Source: Sphingobium faniae (GTDB lineage Bacteria; Pseudomonadota; Alphaproteobacteria; Sphingomonadales; Sphingomonadaceae). From it: a DNA stretch of 64,000 nt. Shown here piece after piece: positions 54,518-63,056 of this stretch. Position 1 is the first letter of the stretch. Every line of letters begins with the position of its first letter. The stretch covers positions 1 through 64,000 of the forward strand of contig FMTU01000007.1 of assembly GCA_900100475.1 (NCBI GenBank). Reading direction: 5' to 3'. A program made the translations under genes and the position numbers. Under the pieces are notes generated by a model. The model was not told where the DNA came from. It saw nothing but the letters and a program-made list of their open reading frames with translations, and ran no database searches.

Positions 54518-54718
54518 TCACACCCCTGAGCCGACGAACACACCCAGCTCCTGCACCCAGGCAACCTCTCGCTGCTCCCGGCTGATATACAGGATCATCT
54601 CTGCCAGCGTCACGGCTGTCAGGAGAGGCCATAAGGGCGCCGCTTCTGTATCCCGGTTTGCTTCACTCGACGATGCGGGACGGAGCGGCTCGCTTGGGGG
54701 CCTGACTCTCTGAACCAC
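54518..54718 (-). CDS. possible small membrane protein
   Basis: A 66-residue frame with one membrane segment (LWPLLTAVTLAEMILYI) followed by SREQREVAWVQELGVFVGSG. It overlaps the end of the secreted-protein gene at 54663. There is no good ribosome site. The region between it and the IS110 gene (54375-54517) has no other content. Confidence 0.3.
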   Translation of the reverse strand: MVQRVRPPSEPLRPASSSEANRDTEAAPLWPLLTAVTLAEMILYISREQREVAWVQELGVFVGSGV

Positions 54719-55289
54719 CGGCCGGCAGGGGAAGCGCGTCGGTCGACACGGTGAGCGGCGCGGTCATGGCAGCTTCGCCTTCAGCGATATAACCATGAAT
54801 GATATCGCCGGCCTTGAATGTGGCATTGCCCCCCTTGTTGAGCAGCCCCAGCAGGCCAAAACCCAGCACCCCAAGAATTACGCCGCCGGTGTTAGCGTCG
54901 CCCTCGGCGCCTTGCGTGCCGGCGAGCCGTACCGGGCCCCAGGCGGTGTCGACGTGGAGGAGATGGAGGCTGAGCTGGCCCTTCCCGCCAGCCGCACCTG
55001 TCCCCTTGGCGGAGATCACCTCCCCCCAGGCACTGGATCCGACCGGAATCACCGTAGCTCCGTCCAGCACGACCGGAGCGTTGACGCGCAGCCTGAACTG
55101 GTCACCGGCCCTCGCGGACCGGCTGTTCACCTCCCGAACGACCATCAGCTCCACGTCCGTCCCCTGCACCCAGCGGGGTGATGGAATAGCGACCGCAGAA
55201 GCTGATGGCGGACCTGTGGTGACGGCTTCCTGAGCGGCGGCCGTCACATTCGCACTTACAAGACATACGGTCAGCGCTGCGCGGAACAT
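54663..55289 (-). CDS. secreted hypothetical protein (paralog of 55715)
   Basis: A 208-residue protein with a signal peptide (MFRAALTVCLVSANVTAAAQ). The mature part has GTDVELMVVREVNSRSARAG, then DQFRLRVNAPVVLDGATVIP and VGSSAWGEVISAKG, a beta-rich unit also present in the 55715 gene (VGQHFRLSV, VIPVGSPAMGEV). A hydrophobic GVILGVLGFGLLGLL stretch follows. It probably acts in the envelope. The start ATG is 6 bases beyond the stop of the preceding gene. Confidence 0.75.
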   Translation of the reverse strand: MFRAALTVCLVSANVTAAAQEAVTTGPPSASAVAIPSPRWVQGTDVELMVVREVNSRSARAGDQFRLRVNAPVVLDGATVIPVGSSAWGEVISAKGTGAAGGKGQLSLHLLHVDTAWGPVRLAGTQGAEGDANTGGVILGVLGFGLLGLLNKGGNATFKAGDIIHGYIAEGEAAMTAPLTVSTDALPLPAGGSESQAPKRAAPSRIVE

Positions 55290-55294
55290 GACTG

Positions 55295-55687
55295 TCAGTT
55301 GGTTGCTGGCGCGACAGCCGCCGCCGGCACGCTGCCTGCGGGCAGAAAACGAACCGCGACGCCGGTCGCGTTTGTCTTGCCCCAGCTGAATGCAGACACG
55401 TGAGCATCGCCATACTGGGCCTTGATGACGGCATCCGCCCCAAGCTTCTTTCCGCGTTCCCACAGCTCCGCGTAGATCTTGTCCTGCGAGGACGACTTGC
55501 TGAAGACGGTGGCCTTGCGGACTCCAGCCTTCACCTCGCCAAGCACCTCATACGGCCGGTCGGTGATGTCATAGGGAAACACCGGCACGCCGACTTCCTC
55601 GTTGATCAGCGGCTGTCCCGGAGTGGGCTGCGCAAGCGCGGGAGAAGCGATGGCGATCGCGAGGGCTGCTGACAGAATGAAACGCAT
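55295..55687 (-). CDS. secreted hypothetical protein
   Basis: A 130-residue protein with a signal peptide (MRFILSAALAIAIASPALAQ). The mature part has PYEVLGEVKAGVRKATVF and KKLGADAVIKAQYGDAHVS, resembling YbjQ/DUF4156-like envelope proteins that carry a KLGADAVI motif. It lies between the two related secreted proteins and is co-oriented with them. Function is unknown. Confidence 0.78.
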   Translation of the reverse strand: MRFILSAALAIAIASPALAQPTPGQPLINEEVGVPVFPYDITDRPYEVLGEVKAGVRKATVFSKSSSQDKIYAELWERGKKLGADAVIKAQYGDAHVSAFSWGKTNATGVAVRFLPAGSVPAAAVAPATN

Positions 55688-55714
55688 GATCTCAGTCCTT
55701 TTCGAGTGAACGGG

Positions 55715-56353
55715 TTATTTTGTAGCCGCAGCTGAAACGGCAGCAGGCTGTTCCACCGCAGGGGTAGAGACTGCTGCTGCGACAGGAACGGTCATGGCCG
55801 CCGGAGTTACCGCCTCGGCGAACACCAGTGGCACGTCCTCCCCGATAAATCCCTTGACCTGCGAGCCTGCTGCGATCCTGGCGCTGGTCCCAGTCGTGAA
55901 AAAGCCGACGACAGGAACGAAAGCCACTGCAGCCACCACGCCTGCGGTTCCGGTCACGCCCTTGTCATCGAAGGTGCCGCTCAGGCGGATCTGACGGCCG
56001 TTGACGCTGACGTGGAGGAGAGAGGCGGTAAGGTGCCCCGACTTGCCCCACATCCCCTTGTTGCGGACCTCGGTCACTTCTCCCATTGCAGGCGAGCCTA
56101 CGGGGATGACGATCTGGCCGCCCACGGCTACCGGCTCGATCACCGAAAGACGAAAGTGCTGGCCGACCCGCAGCTTCTTGCCTTCGGTTGTCAGTTGCTC
56201 TTCCATCTTGAGCTGGATTTCCGTGCCAGTGCGAAGGACGTCTCCTGCGGCAGGTCCGACGGTCAGGGTCGCGGGCGCAGGTACAGTCACCTCTGCGGCG
56301 GCCAGAGTCGGAGCAGCTACCGCGCACGCCAGCGCAACATGGATCAATCTCAT
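55715..56353 (-). CDS. secreted hypothetical protein, first of three-gene envelope operon
   Basis: A 212-residue protein with a signal peptide (MRLIHVALACAVAAPTLAAA). The core, GTEIQLKMEEQLTTEGKKLR, then VGQHFRLSVIEPV, VIPVGSPAMGEVTEV and GHLTASLLHV, matches the 54663 protein, so the two are diverged duplicates. A hydrophobic stretch (VAAVAFVPVVGFFTTG) precedes an Ala/Pro-rich tail. GGGGGAA lies upstream of the ATG. Confidence 0.78.
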   Translation of the reverse strand: MRLIHVALACAVAAPTLAAAEVTVPAPATLTVGPAAGDVLRTGTEIQLKMEEQLTTEGKKLRVGQHFRLSVIEPVAVGGQIVIPVGSPAMGEVTEVRNKGMWGKSGHLTASLLHVSVNGRQIRLSGTFDDKGVTGTAGVVAAVAFVPVVGFFTTGTSARIAAGSQVKGFIGEDVPLVFAEAVTPAAMTVPVAAAVSTPAVEQPAAVSAAATK

Positions 56354-56458
56354 TGATATTCCCCCATTTTTGACCTTCCCCAAGGTCATGACGCGGTGTT
56401 GCCCGCAGCCGGAAGGAAGTCAAGCCGCTTGCCCTGAGACGTCGAACCTGCCTCTGCT

Positions 56459-56653
56459 CTAATGCGCGGCGCCGGGCCGGAGGATCTGATCCATTCGGGA
56501 GGCTATCTGCTTCCAGAGCTCGATACCCTCGTGATCTCCGGCGAGGGCCAGTTCGCCGATGCGCTGGGCTACTCTCTGGGGCGCCAGATCGCCGTGCCGC
56601 CTCAGCAGCATCATGGCCGCTCCCAGCGCGACCTCATCGTCAGTCATCTTCAT
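56459..56653 (-). CDS. DUF6961 family small protein
   Basis: A 64-residue helical protein. The text TDDEVALGAAMMLLRRHGDL, then IGELALAGDHEGIELWKQIA is that of the sphingomonad-type DUF6961 family, of unknown function. Its ATG overlaps the stop of the DUF2513 gene (ATGA), and AGGGG lies 7 bases upstream. Confidence 0.75.
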   Translation of the reverse strand: MKMTDDEVALGAAMMLLRRHGDLAPQRVAQRIGELALAGDHEGIELWKQIASRMDQILRPGAAH

Positions 56654-57021
56654 GGGTTCACCCCTATGCCCAGCGCTTCGAGCCGCTCGCGAATTATCGT
56701 GCGCGCAACGACGCCCATCGTCTCCAGCGACCAGAAGCCAGCCTTCTTCATGGCGGCTTTCGTATCCCTCCACACACGCCGGTCACGGATGATGTCGATA
56801 TGGTCATGCCCCGCCCAAGTCAGTCGGACGGCAACCCACCGCCGCCCGTCGGACGACACGTGGCCTGCAGAGGCGAGGTCGGCTTCCACCAGCAGCCTGA
56901 AATGGTGATCGACCTGATGCCGGGCATAGCCTGGTAAATCAGGTATCCGCAAGAGTTCCGCTCCTTCCGCCGCTTCGAGAGCGAGCATGAGATCGCGAAT
57001 CAGATCTGGATTGCGCTTCAT
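56650..57021 (-). CDS. DUF2513 family protein
   Basis: A 123-residue winged-helix-like protein. The DUF2513 hallmarks are the N-terminal MKRNPDLIRDLMLALE and the central VDHHFRLLVEADLASAG, with VRLTWAGHDHIDIIRD. Family members occur in mobile elements and near phage genes. It is coupled to the following DUF6961 gene. A link to the neighbouring vsr-dcm and Zorya genes is possible but unproven. Confidence 0.85.
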   Translation of the reverse strand: MKRNPDLIRDLMLALEAAEGAELLRIPDLPGYARHQVDHHFRLLVEADLASAGHVSSDGRRWVAVRLTWAGHDHIDIIRDRRVWRDTKAAMKKAGFWSLETMGVVARTIIRERLEALGIGVNP

Positions 57022-57283
57022 GGATCAATGAGAACAAATGCGGATCAAATAGGACAGCGAAAAATCGATCTGTGTCGCTTGGGGCTTCTTCATTCGCTTG
57101 ACGCTTCTCCTCAGGGGACCGTCCGATCTTCGCGCAGGGTCTGCGTCGAGCTGATGACGTTCTGGCTGGCCCAATGCACATCTTTAAGCCTGCGCATGAC
57201 TCCCCCAGCTAAAGGCGTTCGCACGGATGAAAACGGCGTCCCCTCCCGCGACGTGCGGCAAGAAATCACTGGGGCCGTTGCAT

Positions 57284-57718
57284 TCACCCAACAACCTGTC
57301 CTTGCTCCTCCAATAGCCAAGCCTCCAATTCATCTGCGGCAGCGTCGACCGACTTCCTTATCCGGCACTCCCAGATCACTGCAACACGCCAACCTGTATC
57401 GCAGAGTGCTGCCTGATGGCGTGCATCGCGCTCGATGTTGGACGCAAACTTCGAGGCCCAGAATTCTGGCCGCGTCGTCGGCGTTGTCGAATAACGGCAT
57501 CCCGGATGCCGATGCCAGAAGCAACCATGGATGAACACTGCGGCCTTGTATTTCGGGAAAACGAGATCTGGACTGCCCGGCAACCGCCGGTCATGTAGTC
57601 GATAGCGAAATCCGCGAGCATGCATCGCTTTCCGCAACCTGATCTCCGGCTGCGTATTCTTGCTTCTTATCCCGGACATCATCCGGGAACGTGTCTGCAC
57701 ATCAACGATGTCAACCAC
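57284..57718 (-). CDS. vsr: very short patch repair endonuclease (Vsr)
   Basis: A 144-residue mismatch nuclease that nicks at T:G mispairs from deaminated 5-methylcytosine. The signature SRMMSGIRSKNTQPEIRLRK, then GSPDLVFPKYKAAVFIHGCF and WHRHPGC, is present, with Asp in SPDLV (E. coli Asp51), His in IHGCF (His69) and Asp in IERDARHQ (Asp97). GTG start 57718 has AGGGGAA upstream. It is divergent from the dcm gene, with a 66-base gap, which protects against mutations caused by that enzyme. Confidence 0.93.
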   Translation of the reverse strand: MVDIVDVQTRSRMMSGIRSKNTQPEIRLRKAMHARGFRYRLHDRRLPGSPDLVFPKYKAAVFIHGCFWHRHPGCRYSTTPTTRPEFWASKFASNIERDARHQAALCDTGWRVAVIWECRIRKSVDAAADELEAWLLEEQGQVVG

Positions 57719-57784
57719 TTCTTTCCCCTGGCTAGTTGCCGCGGTCCTGGTATGAGAGCCGGCGTAACAAGGAATTTCGGACCG

Positions 57785-59299
57785 ATGAGCTCCAGCTTCA
57801 AGACCGTTGATCTCTTCGCCGGACCCGGCGGCTTGGCCGAGGGTTTCTCATCGGTTCGGAGGAGCGGCCGCCGGATATTTGATATCGCTCTTTCGGTCGA
57901 GAAGGAGGCGTCTGCCTTCCGCACTTTGCGCCTCCGCGCCTTCACGCGTCAGTTCGATCGGCCCCCGGAAGCTTACTATCGCTTTATTTCCGGACAAATC
58001 TCCCGCGAAATCATGATCTCCCTGCACCCGGAGGAATGGGCAGCCGCAGAGCAGGAGACAGCGATGCTCGAGCTGGGTACGCAAGAAGCTCAGGCTGCTC
58101 TCGATCCTGAGCTCGATCGCATTGGCGCCGGTGGAGACACGATTCTCATCGGCGGCCCTCCGTGCCAAGCGTACTCGCTAGTTGGACGGGCCAGGAACCG
58201 CGGAATCAACGGCTATGATCCTACGGCCGATCACCGTCATTTTCTTTATCGCGAGTATATCCGCATACTCGAACGCCTCCGGCCGGCGGTCTTCGTCATG
58301 GAAAATGTGAAAGGAATTCTGTCGTCAAAAGTTGGAGGCGAGCGGATCTTCGAGAGGGTTCTCGATGATCTGGTAAACGCTGGTGGGCAACCCAGCAGCT
58401 ACAAGCTTGTGCCTCTCGTGTCAGATAGGCGCGGCCGGTTCTCGGAGCACATCATCAGAAGCGAGAATTTCGGTATCCCGCAGCGTCGGCACCGGGTGAT
58501 TCTTCTGGGTGTCCGTTCTGACCGGTTCGATCGCATCGCCGATCTGTCATCCCTCACCCTCTCGAGCTTTGAAACGCCGCGGCGGGTCTCCGACGTGCTG
58601 GAAGGCATGCCGCCTTTACGCAGTGGCCTCAGTCGACAGGAAGACAGTTTTGACATGTGGCTTGCGGCGGCTACCAACGCGTTTCGCACTGCTGCCAAGG
58701 CGTGTCGTGCTGATGGAAGCTGGCTGAAGGACGTCGCTCGCGCGCTCGACCGGCGCGCTACAGCGCTGACTGAAACCCACGCCGAACTCCCCCGCTCCGC
58801 TAGCGAAGTATCACCCATTCGGGATAATTGGCTCGGAGCTTGGCTGACAGACCGTGAGCTTCTCACGTTGCCGAATCATGAGTCGCGCGGGCACATGGCC
58901 ACCGATCTGGCCCGCTATGCGTTCGCCGCCACTTTTGCAGAGCATTTCGGGCGGTCACCGAAGGCTGCAGAGTTTCCCCGGGACCTTGCCCCCAGTCATC
59001 AGAACTGGGATAGCGGCAAATTTGCGGACCGTTTTCGGGTCCAGCTCTGGGCCGAACCGGCGACGACGGTGACGAGCCACATTTCGAAGGACGGGCACTA
59101 CTTTATCCATCCCGACCCTCGACAGTGTCGCAGCCTTACAGTCCGTGAAGCGGCGAGGCTCCAGACATTCCCCGACAATTATTTTTTCGAGGGCAACCGT
59201 ACGCAGCAATATGTTCAAGTTGGCAACGCGGTGCCACCGCTTCTGGCGCGACAGATCGCGGAGGTGGTCGCGCGCGTACTGGGCGTCGATACCGATTGA
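57785..59299 (+). CDS. dcm: DNA (cytosine-5) methyltransferase
   Basis: A 504-residue C5-cytosine methylase. Motif I is DLFAGPGGLAEGF (residues about 9-21), the catalytic Pro-Cys-Gln lies in GGPPCQAYSLVGRARNRG (about 124-141), ENV in FVMENVKGI (about 172), motif VIII in RRHRVILLGVR, and motif X in QVGNAVPPLLARQIA. The variable target domain sits between about 260 and 450. The ATG at 57785 has AAGGA about 10 bases upstream. With vsr it forms a pair; no cognate restriction gene lies beside it. It ends 112 bases before the convergent Zorya operon stop. Confidence 0.93.
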   Translation: MSSSFKTVDLFAGPGGLAEGFSSVRRSGRRIFDIALSVEKEASAFRTLRLRAFTRQFDRPPEAYYRFISGQISREIMISLHPEEWAAAEQETAMLELGTQEAQAALDPELDRIGAGGDTILIGGPPCQAYSLVGRARNRGINGYDPTADHRHFLYREYIRILERLRPAVFVMENVKGILSSKVGGERIFERVLDDLVNAGGQPSSYKLVPLVSDRRGRFSEHIIRSENFGIPQRRHRVILLGVRSDRFDRIADLSSLTLSSFETPRRVSDVLEGMPPLRSGLSRQEDSFDMWLAAATNAFRTAAKACRADGSWLKDVARALDRRATALTETHAELPRSASEVSPIRDNWLGAWLTDRELLTLPNHESRGHMATDLARYAFAATFAEHFGRSPKAAEFPRDLAPSHQNWDSGKFADRFRVQLWAEPATTVTSHISKDGHYFIHPDPRQCRSLTVREAARLQTFPDNYFFEGNRTQQYVQVGNAVPPLLARQIAEVVARVLGVDTD

Positions 59300-59411
59300 T
59301 TATGCTCAACAGCCGAGTGATTAAGAGATCATCCCTCGCACGAGACAATTCTCATCTACATGCGTGAAGGTGGCTGAATCAGGCCAGTCTATGGCCTGTT
59401 CCGCACATTGA

Positions 59412-62400
59412 TCACGAAGGTGCAGGCTGATGGAACGCATTCACCACGCATGCCCACTTCGCATTCATGACACCGTCGATCCCACGACCAAGATCCCAGA
59501 TCACGTGATCGCCGGCTCGCAGGTGTGCGCGTACGAAACGGTCGTGAAGATCGCCATTTGCACGCCTTGATCGCTGGACCAGCCGCAGATCCGTGTCGCC
59601 GATGGTTGCGTTCCACCGTCGCTCCAGTTCGTCCCGCTGTTCCTTCGTGGTTTCCCGATGATGACTGTCCACGGAGTCGGCATCGAAGGCAAGTATCTCC
59701 ACCCGATCCAGCCGGGCGGCGTTCTGTTCGAAGCGTTTCACGAAGTTTACCAGCCGGCCTCTTGCTGCATCATCTGCACAACAGTAAGGATCCTGAATTT
59801 CGAGGCGGATGATCTCGGCACCTTCGATGAACTGGTCGAAGATCGCCCAGTCCCGCAGCCCGTATTGCTCATACTGCACCCGGCGGATTGATGGCGTCCG
59901 TCTCTCTGCCACCTCGAGGGGGGTTTCACGGAGCTTCAGAACAGGGCGCGAGGCGGTCCCCTCAGTGTGCTGCGTCTCTTCCATCGAAGAAGCAGTCGGC
60001 CCATCTGAGCCAGCTTCAATTTCCTCTCCTCCGTCCACATCGCCGGTTGCCGGAACATCCCTCGGCGCGGAGGCTGGCGCACTCCCCACTTCATTGACGG
60101 CGGCTTGAGGACACGCTCTGCCGTCCAGCACATCGGCGAGAAGTTCTTCCACGTCGTCGTCGCTCTCGGGAGGAACGAGTAGCCCTCGGCTGAGCGCCCG
60201 CTTGCGTTCCATGAGGTCATCGAGACGCCGATCAAAGCTCGAGGGTGCAATAGCGGGATCTGGATGCACGGCGACAGGGATATGGACGGTCACCGGTCGT
60301 AACTGACCGATGCGATAGACCCGGTCCGTGGCCTGGTCTTCGACCGCCGGGTTCCACCATCGGGAGAGATGAATGACGTGGTTTGCGGAAGTGATTGTGA
60401 GGCCGACGCCACCCGCCTTGGGCGAAAGTATCAGAACATCGAAGCCTGCGCGCTCAGTCTGGAATGCATTTACAATCTCCTGCCGCCTGGGACCCGCGAC
60501 CAGACCACTGATGCATGCGGGCGGGCGGGGCAGTTGAAACCGCTCCTGTATCGCCATGGCAAGGAACGCCTGCATCTCCAGATCTTCGCAGAAGACCAGT
60601 GCCTTCTCACCAGCAGCCCTGATCTCTCCGAGGATCTCGAAGGTTTTCTGCAGTCTGGCAGAACGAGCGACATATCCGTCAATGTCGGCGATGGCGTGGG
60701 GCGGCTCTGGATGAAGTGACGTTCCACGCAGCATGTGGAGCACTTTGAGCATCGCCCCTTTTTCGCCACTCTGGCGAAGCGCTCGAGCTCGAGCGAGAAC
60801 CCGATCATAGGCCTCGGCCTGTGCCTGCGGCATATCGACATGGTATTTCCGGGCGGTCTTGACGGGAAGTCCGGTAAGGATCTCGTCCTTCATCCGACGG
60901 AGCATGAAAGGGGGAAGTCCGTCGGTCCGGTCGATCAGAAGCGACTGAAGCGCCGCCAGAGAATCGCGGTCTGTTGCCGGGTAGCTCGTCTCGAACTCAC
61001 GGCTGGTGCCCAGAAAACCGGGGAAAACGGTGTCCGCAATTGACCAGAGATCCTGAAGACGGTTCTCCACAGGCGTGCCGGTCATTGCCAGCTGTATGTC
61101 AGCATTAAGAGCCTTGGCGGCTCGGGTCATTTGACTTGCGGGATTTTTGAGCTTCTGCACTTCGTCGAAGACGATCGCTGCAAAGCGGATGCGCGCGAAG
61201 CTCATGTGGTAATCACGCATCGTCTCATAGGTTGTGAGAACGACGCCAGCCTCTTCCCATTCGTCGACGTACAGCCGGGTTGTTCCGCCCCGAACATCGT
61301 TGCCCGGGCCGGTGCGGTACCGGCTCAAGACTCCCCCAAAAGCCTCGACGCGCGGACCAAGGGAGTTCCGGGCAAGGTGCTGTGCGATTTCAGCCTGCCA
61401 GTTTCGCAACAGACCCGTTGGAGCGACAATGAGAATTGGCCTCTCTGGTGCAGCTTCGGCCCGTAGCCACTGCAGGAACATGAGCGCCTGGAAGGTCTTT
61501 CCGAGGCCCATATCATCTGCAAGCAAAACACCGGGGAGCTTGCGGGTCCATGCTTCTGCCAGCCAGGCGAAGCCTTCCAGCTGATGCGGCTTGGGACCAG
61601 AGATGATACTTGCCGGAAGCTGAGGGACTTCGAACGGCGCGTTCTCGGCATCAGGTTGCGGAAGGCGGGTATAATCGAGTGTCTCGAAATTTTGGCCCAC
61701 CTGAAGAAAGAAAGTCTGCAGCGCCTCGCGCGGGCCATCCGTCTCTTTCGCTTCCCCGTTGCTTCCCGAGATTTCGCGCTCGAGTTCGGCGATGCCTTCC
61801 ACCGACCTCAGCGTCTCGGAGGTAGCTGGAAGACTCTCATCTCTCCAGGCGACGTTGTCTTCGCCGCGCGCCATCGCTTCCGCGACCTCGCGAGCGATAA
61901 CCGCTGCGTCACCGGGCTCCAATTCTATGTATTGCTCGTCCGGCGGGTTCCCCACCCTCAGCCCGAAGGCTTCAGGCAGCCAGCTGTTCGGTTTGGGCTG
62001 AATCCATGGCAGGACGGGCTTGTGCCAGACCTCGATGCCGCTGACCCGTTCCGAGAACTGCCGTGTTTCGATGAAAAGACGATCGGCAGCGGCATCATCC
62101 TCCAGATCATCGAGTGAAAGTGCCTCGCGCAGGTGGCGTTGTGGCGCGCGAAGGAAATCGCGGCGTTCCTGCGAAGGCGCCTTCTGCTTCTGCCGAACAA
62201 CCTCCAGCGCCCGCCCGAGCAGTGGATCCAGAAACAGCAGTGTGCCGTCCGGCATCAGATAGCTGCGGCGGGATCCATCCTGTGCGCGAAACCTGCTCTG
62301 AAAATGCACGCTCTCCTGCGGCGTAAGCAACGAGGCATGGCTCGCATCAATCAGTTCGCCGTCTTCCGCTTCGATTGCCTGACGCCCGAATAGAACAGGA

Positions 62401-63056
62401 TCAAAGTCGAAACGGCCTCCACTCGTCTTCGCGTCGAGCGAGAAATTTGCAGCATAGGCGACCCGGATGCGTTCGATAAATCCGTCTGCGTCGATTCCCC
62501 TCGCGATATCTTCTCCAAGTGCGCCCCGAAACGCAGCAAAAGCCGCCCTGCGCGCGTCGGGATCGACTGCCTGGTTTACCTGTTCTGCAGCAACAGCAGC
62601 AGACAGCAGCGGCTCTGCCAGCCGCCCTGTTCGGTCACCCTCGCGAACACGCCCGCCGTCCCGCTTCGCACGAACGGGGACGCCGCCGCGGCGGACCCAC
62701 TTCGACTGGATCTGAATGCTGCCATCAGCGAGTGAGCCGGTGGAACGGAGCTGAAGAGTTAGATTTGTAGCCGGCGGAAGCCCCAGCGCTGAGGCGTCTT
62801 TCTCGTCGAGACGCGCAGCTACCTCGAAAGGAATTGCTATTCCATTTTCATCCTCAGCGAGATCTGATGAAGCGGCAAGCGTTCTGGCAAGCGCAAGTGC
62901 CGAGAGCGTGGCCTTTGGCGCCAGCCGTGGCCACTCCGATCTCGGAACCAGACGGCTCGTCGCCTTGCGGAACAGGCCACCAGGTACAAGCTCATAAATT
63001 TCGATCCGCTCAGCTCCGTCAGGACGCTGAGTTGCCGTGACCTGGCAGTTCACCAT
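59412..63056 (-). CDS. zorD: ZorD, SNF2-type helicase of a Zorya type I system
   Basis: A 1214-residue protein. The first 450 residues have no recognised domain; then come a SWI2/SNF2 ATPase core with Walker A DDMGLGKTFQALMFL (about 510-524), DEVQ-type box IVFDEVQKLKNP (about 630), TGTPVENRL, and the C-terminal helicase half with GGVGLTITSANHVIHLSRWW and DRVYRIGQ (about 885-910). The tail of about 200 residues is unusual. In Zorya, ZorD acts on invading DNA after ZorA/B membrane signalling. The start overlaps the zorC stop by 7 bases (ATGGTGA). Assigned by the adjacent EH-signature protein. Confidence 0.87.
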   Translation of the reverse strand: MVNCQVTATQRPDGAERIEIYELVPGGLFRKATSRLVPRSEWPRLAPKATLSALALARTLAASSDLAEDENGIAIPFEVAARLDEKDASALGLPPATNLTLQLRSTGSLADGSIQIQSKWVRRGGVPVRAKRDGGRVREGDRTGRLAEPLLSAAVAAEQVNQAVDPDARRAAFAAFRGALGEDIARGIDADGFIERIRVAYAANFSLDAKTSGGRFDFDPVLFGRQAIEAEDGELIDASHASLLTPQESVHFQSRFRAQDGSRRSYLMPDGTLLFLDPLLGRALEVVRQKQKAPSQERRDFLRAPQRHLREALSLDDLEDDAAADRLFIETRQFSERVSGIEVWHKPVLPWIQPKPNSWLPEAFGLRVGNPPDEQYIELEPGDAAVIAREVAEAMARGEDNVAWRDESLPATSETLRSVEGIAELEREISGSNGEAKETDGPREALQTFFLQVGQNFETLDYTRLPQPDAENAPFEVPQLPASIISGPKPHQLEGFAWLAEAWTRKLPGVLLADDMGLGKTFQALMFLQWLRAEAAPERPILIVAPTGLLRNWQAEIAQHLARNSLGPRVEAFGGVLSRYRTGPGNDVRGGTTRLYVDEWEEAGVVLTTYETMRDYHMSFARIRFAAIVFDEVQKLKNPASQMTRAAKALNADIQLAMTGTPVENRLQDLWSIADTVFPGFLGTSREFETSYPATDRDSLAALQSLLIDRTDGLPPFMLRRMKDEILTGLPVKTARKYHVDMPQAQAEAYDRVLARARALRQSGEKGAMLKVLHMLRGTSLHPEPPHAIADIDGYVARSARLQKTFEILGEIRAAGEKALVFCEDLEMQAFLAMAIQERFQLPRPPACISGLVAGPRRQEIVNAFQTERAGFDVLILSPKAGGVGLTITSANHVIHLSRWWNPAVEDQATDRVYRIGQLRPVTVHIPVAVHPDPAIAPSSFDRRLDDLMERKRALSRGLLVPPESDDDVEELLADVLDGRACPQAAVNEVGSAPASAPRDVPATGDVDGGEEIEAGSDGPTASSMEETQHTEGTASRPVLKLRETPLEVAERRTPSIRRVQYEQYGLRDWAIFDQFIEGAEIIRLEIQDPYCCADDAARGRLVNFVKRFEQNAARLDRVEILAFDADSVDSHHRETTKEQRDELERRWNATIGDTDLRLVQRSRRANGDLHDRFVRAHLRAGDHVIWDLGRGIDGVMNAKWACVVNAFHQPAPS

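Noticed and set aside
59412..63056. DISARM drmD as an identity for the SNF2 helicase, with dcm as drmMII
   Set aside because: No drmA, drmB or drmC is present, and the coupled EH-signature protein points to Zorya.
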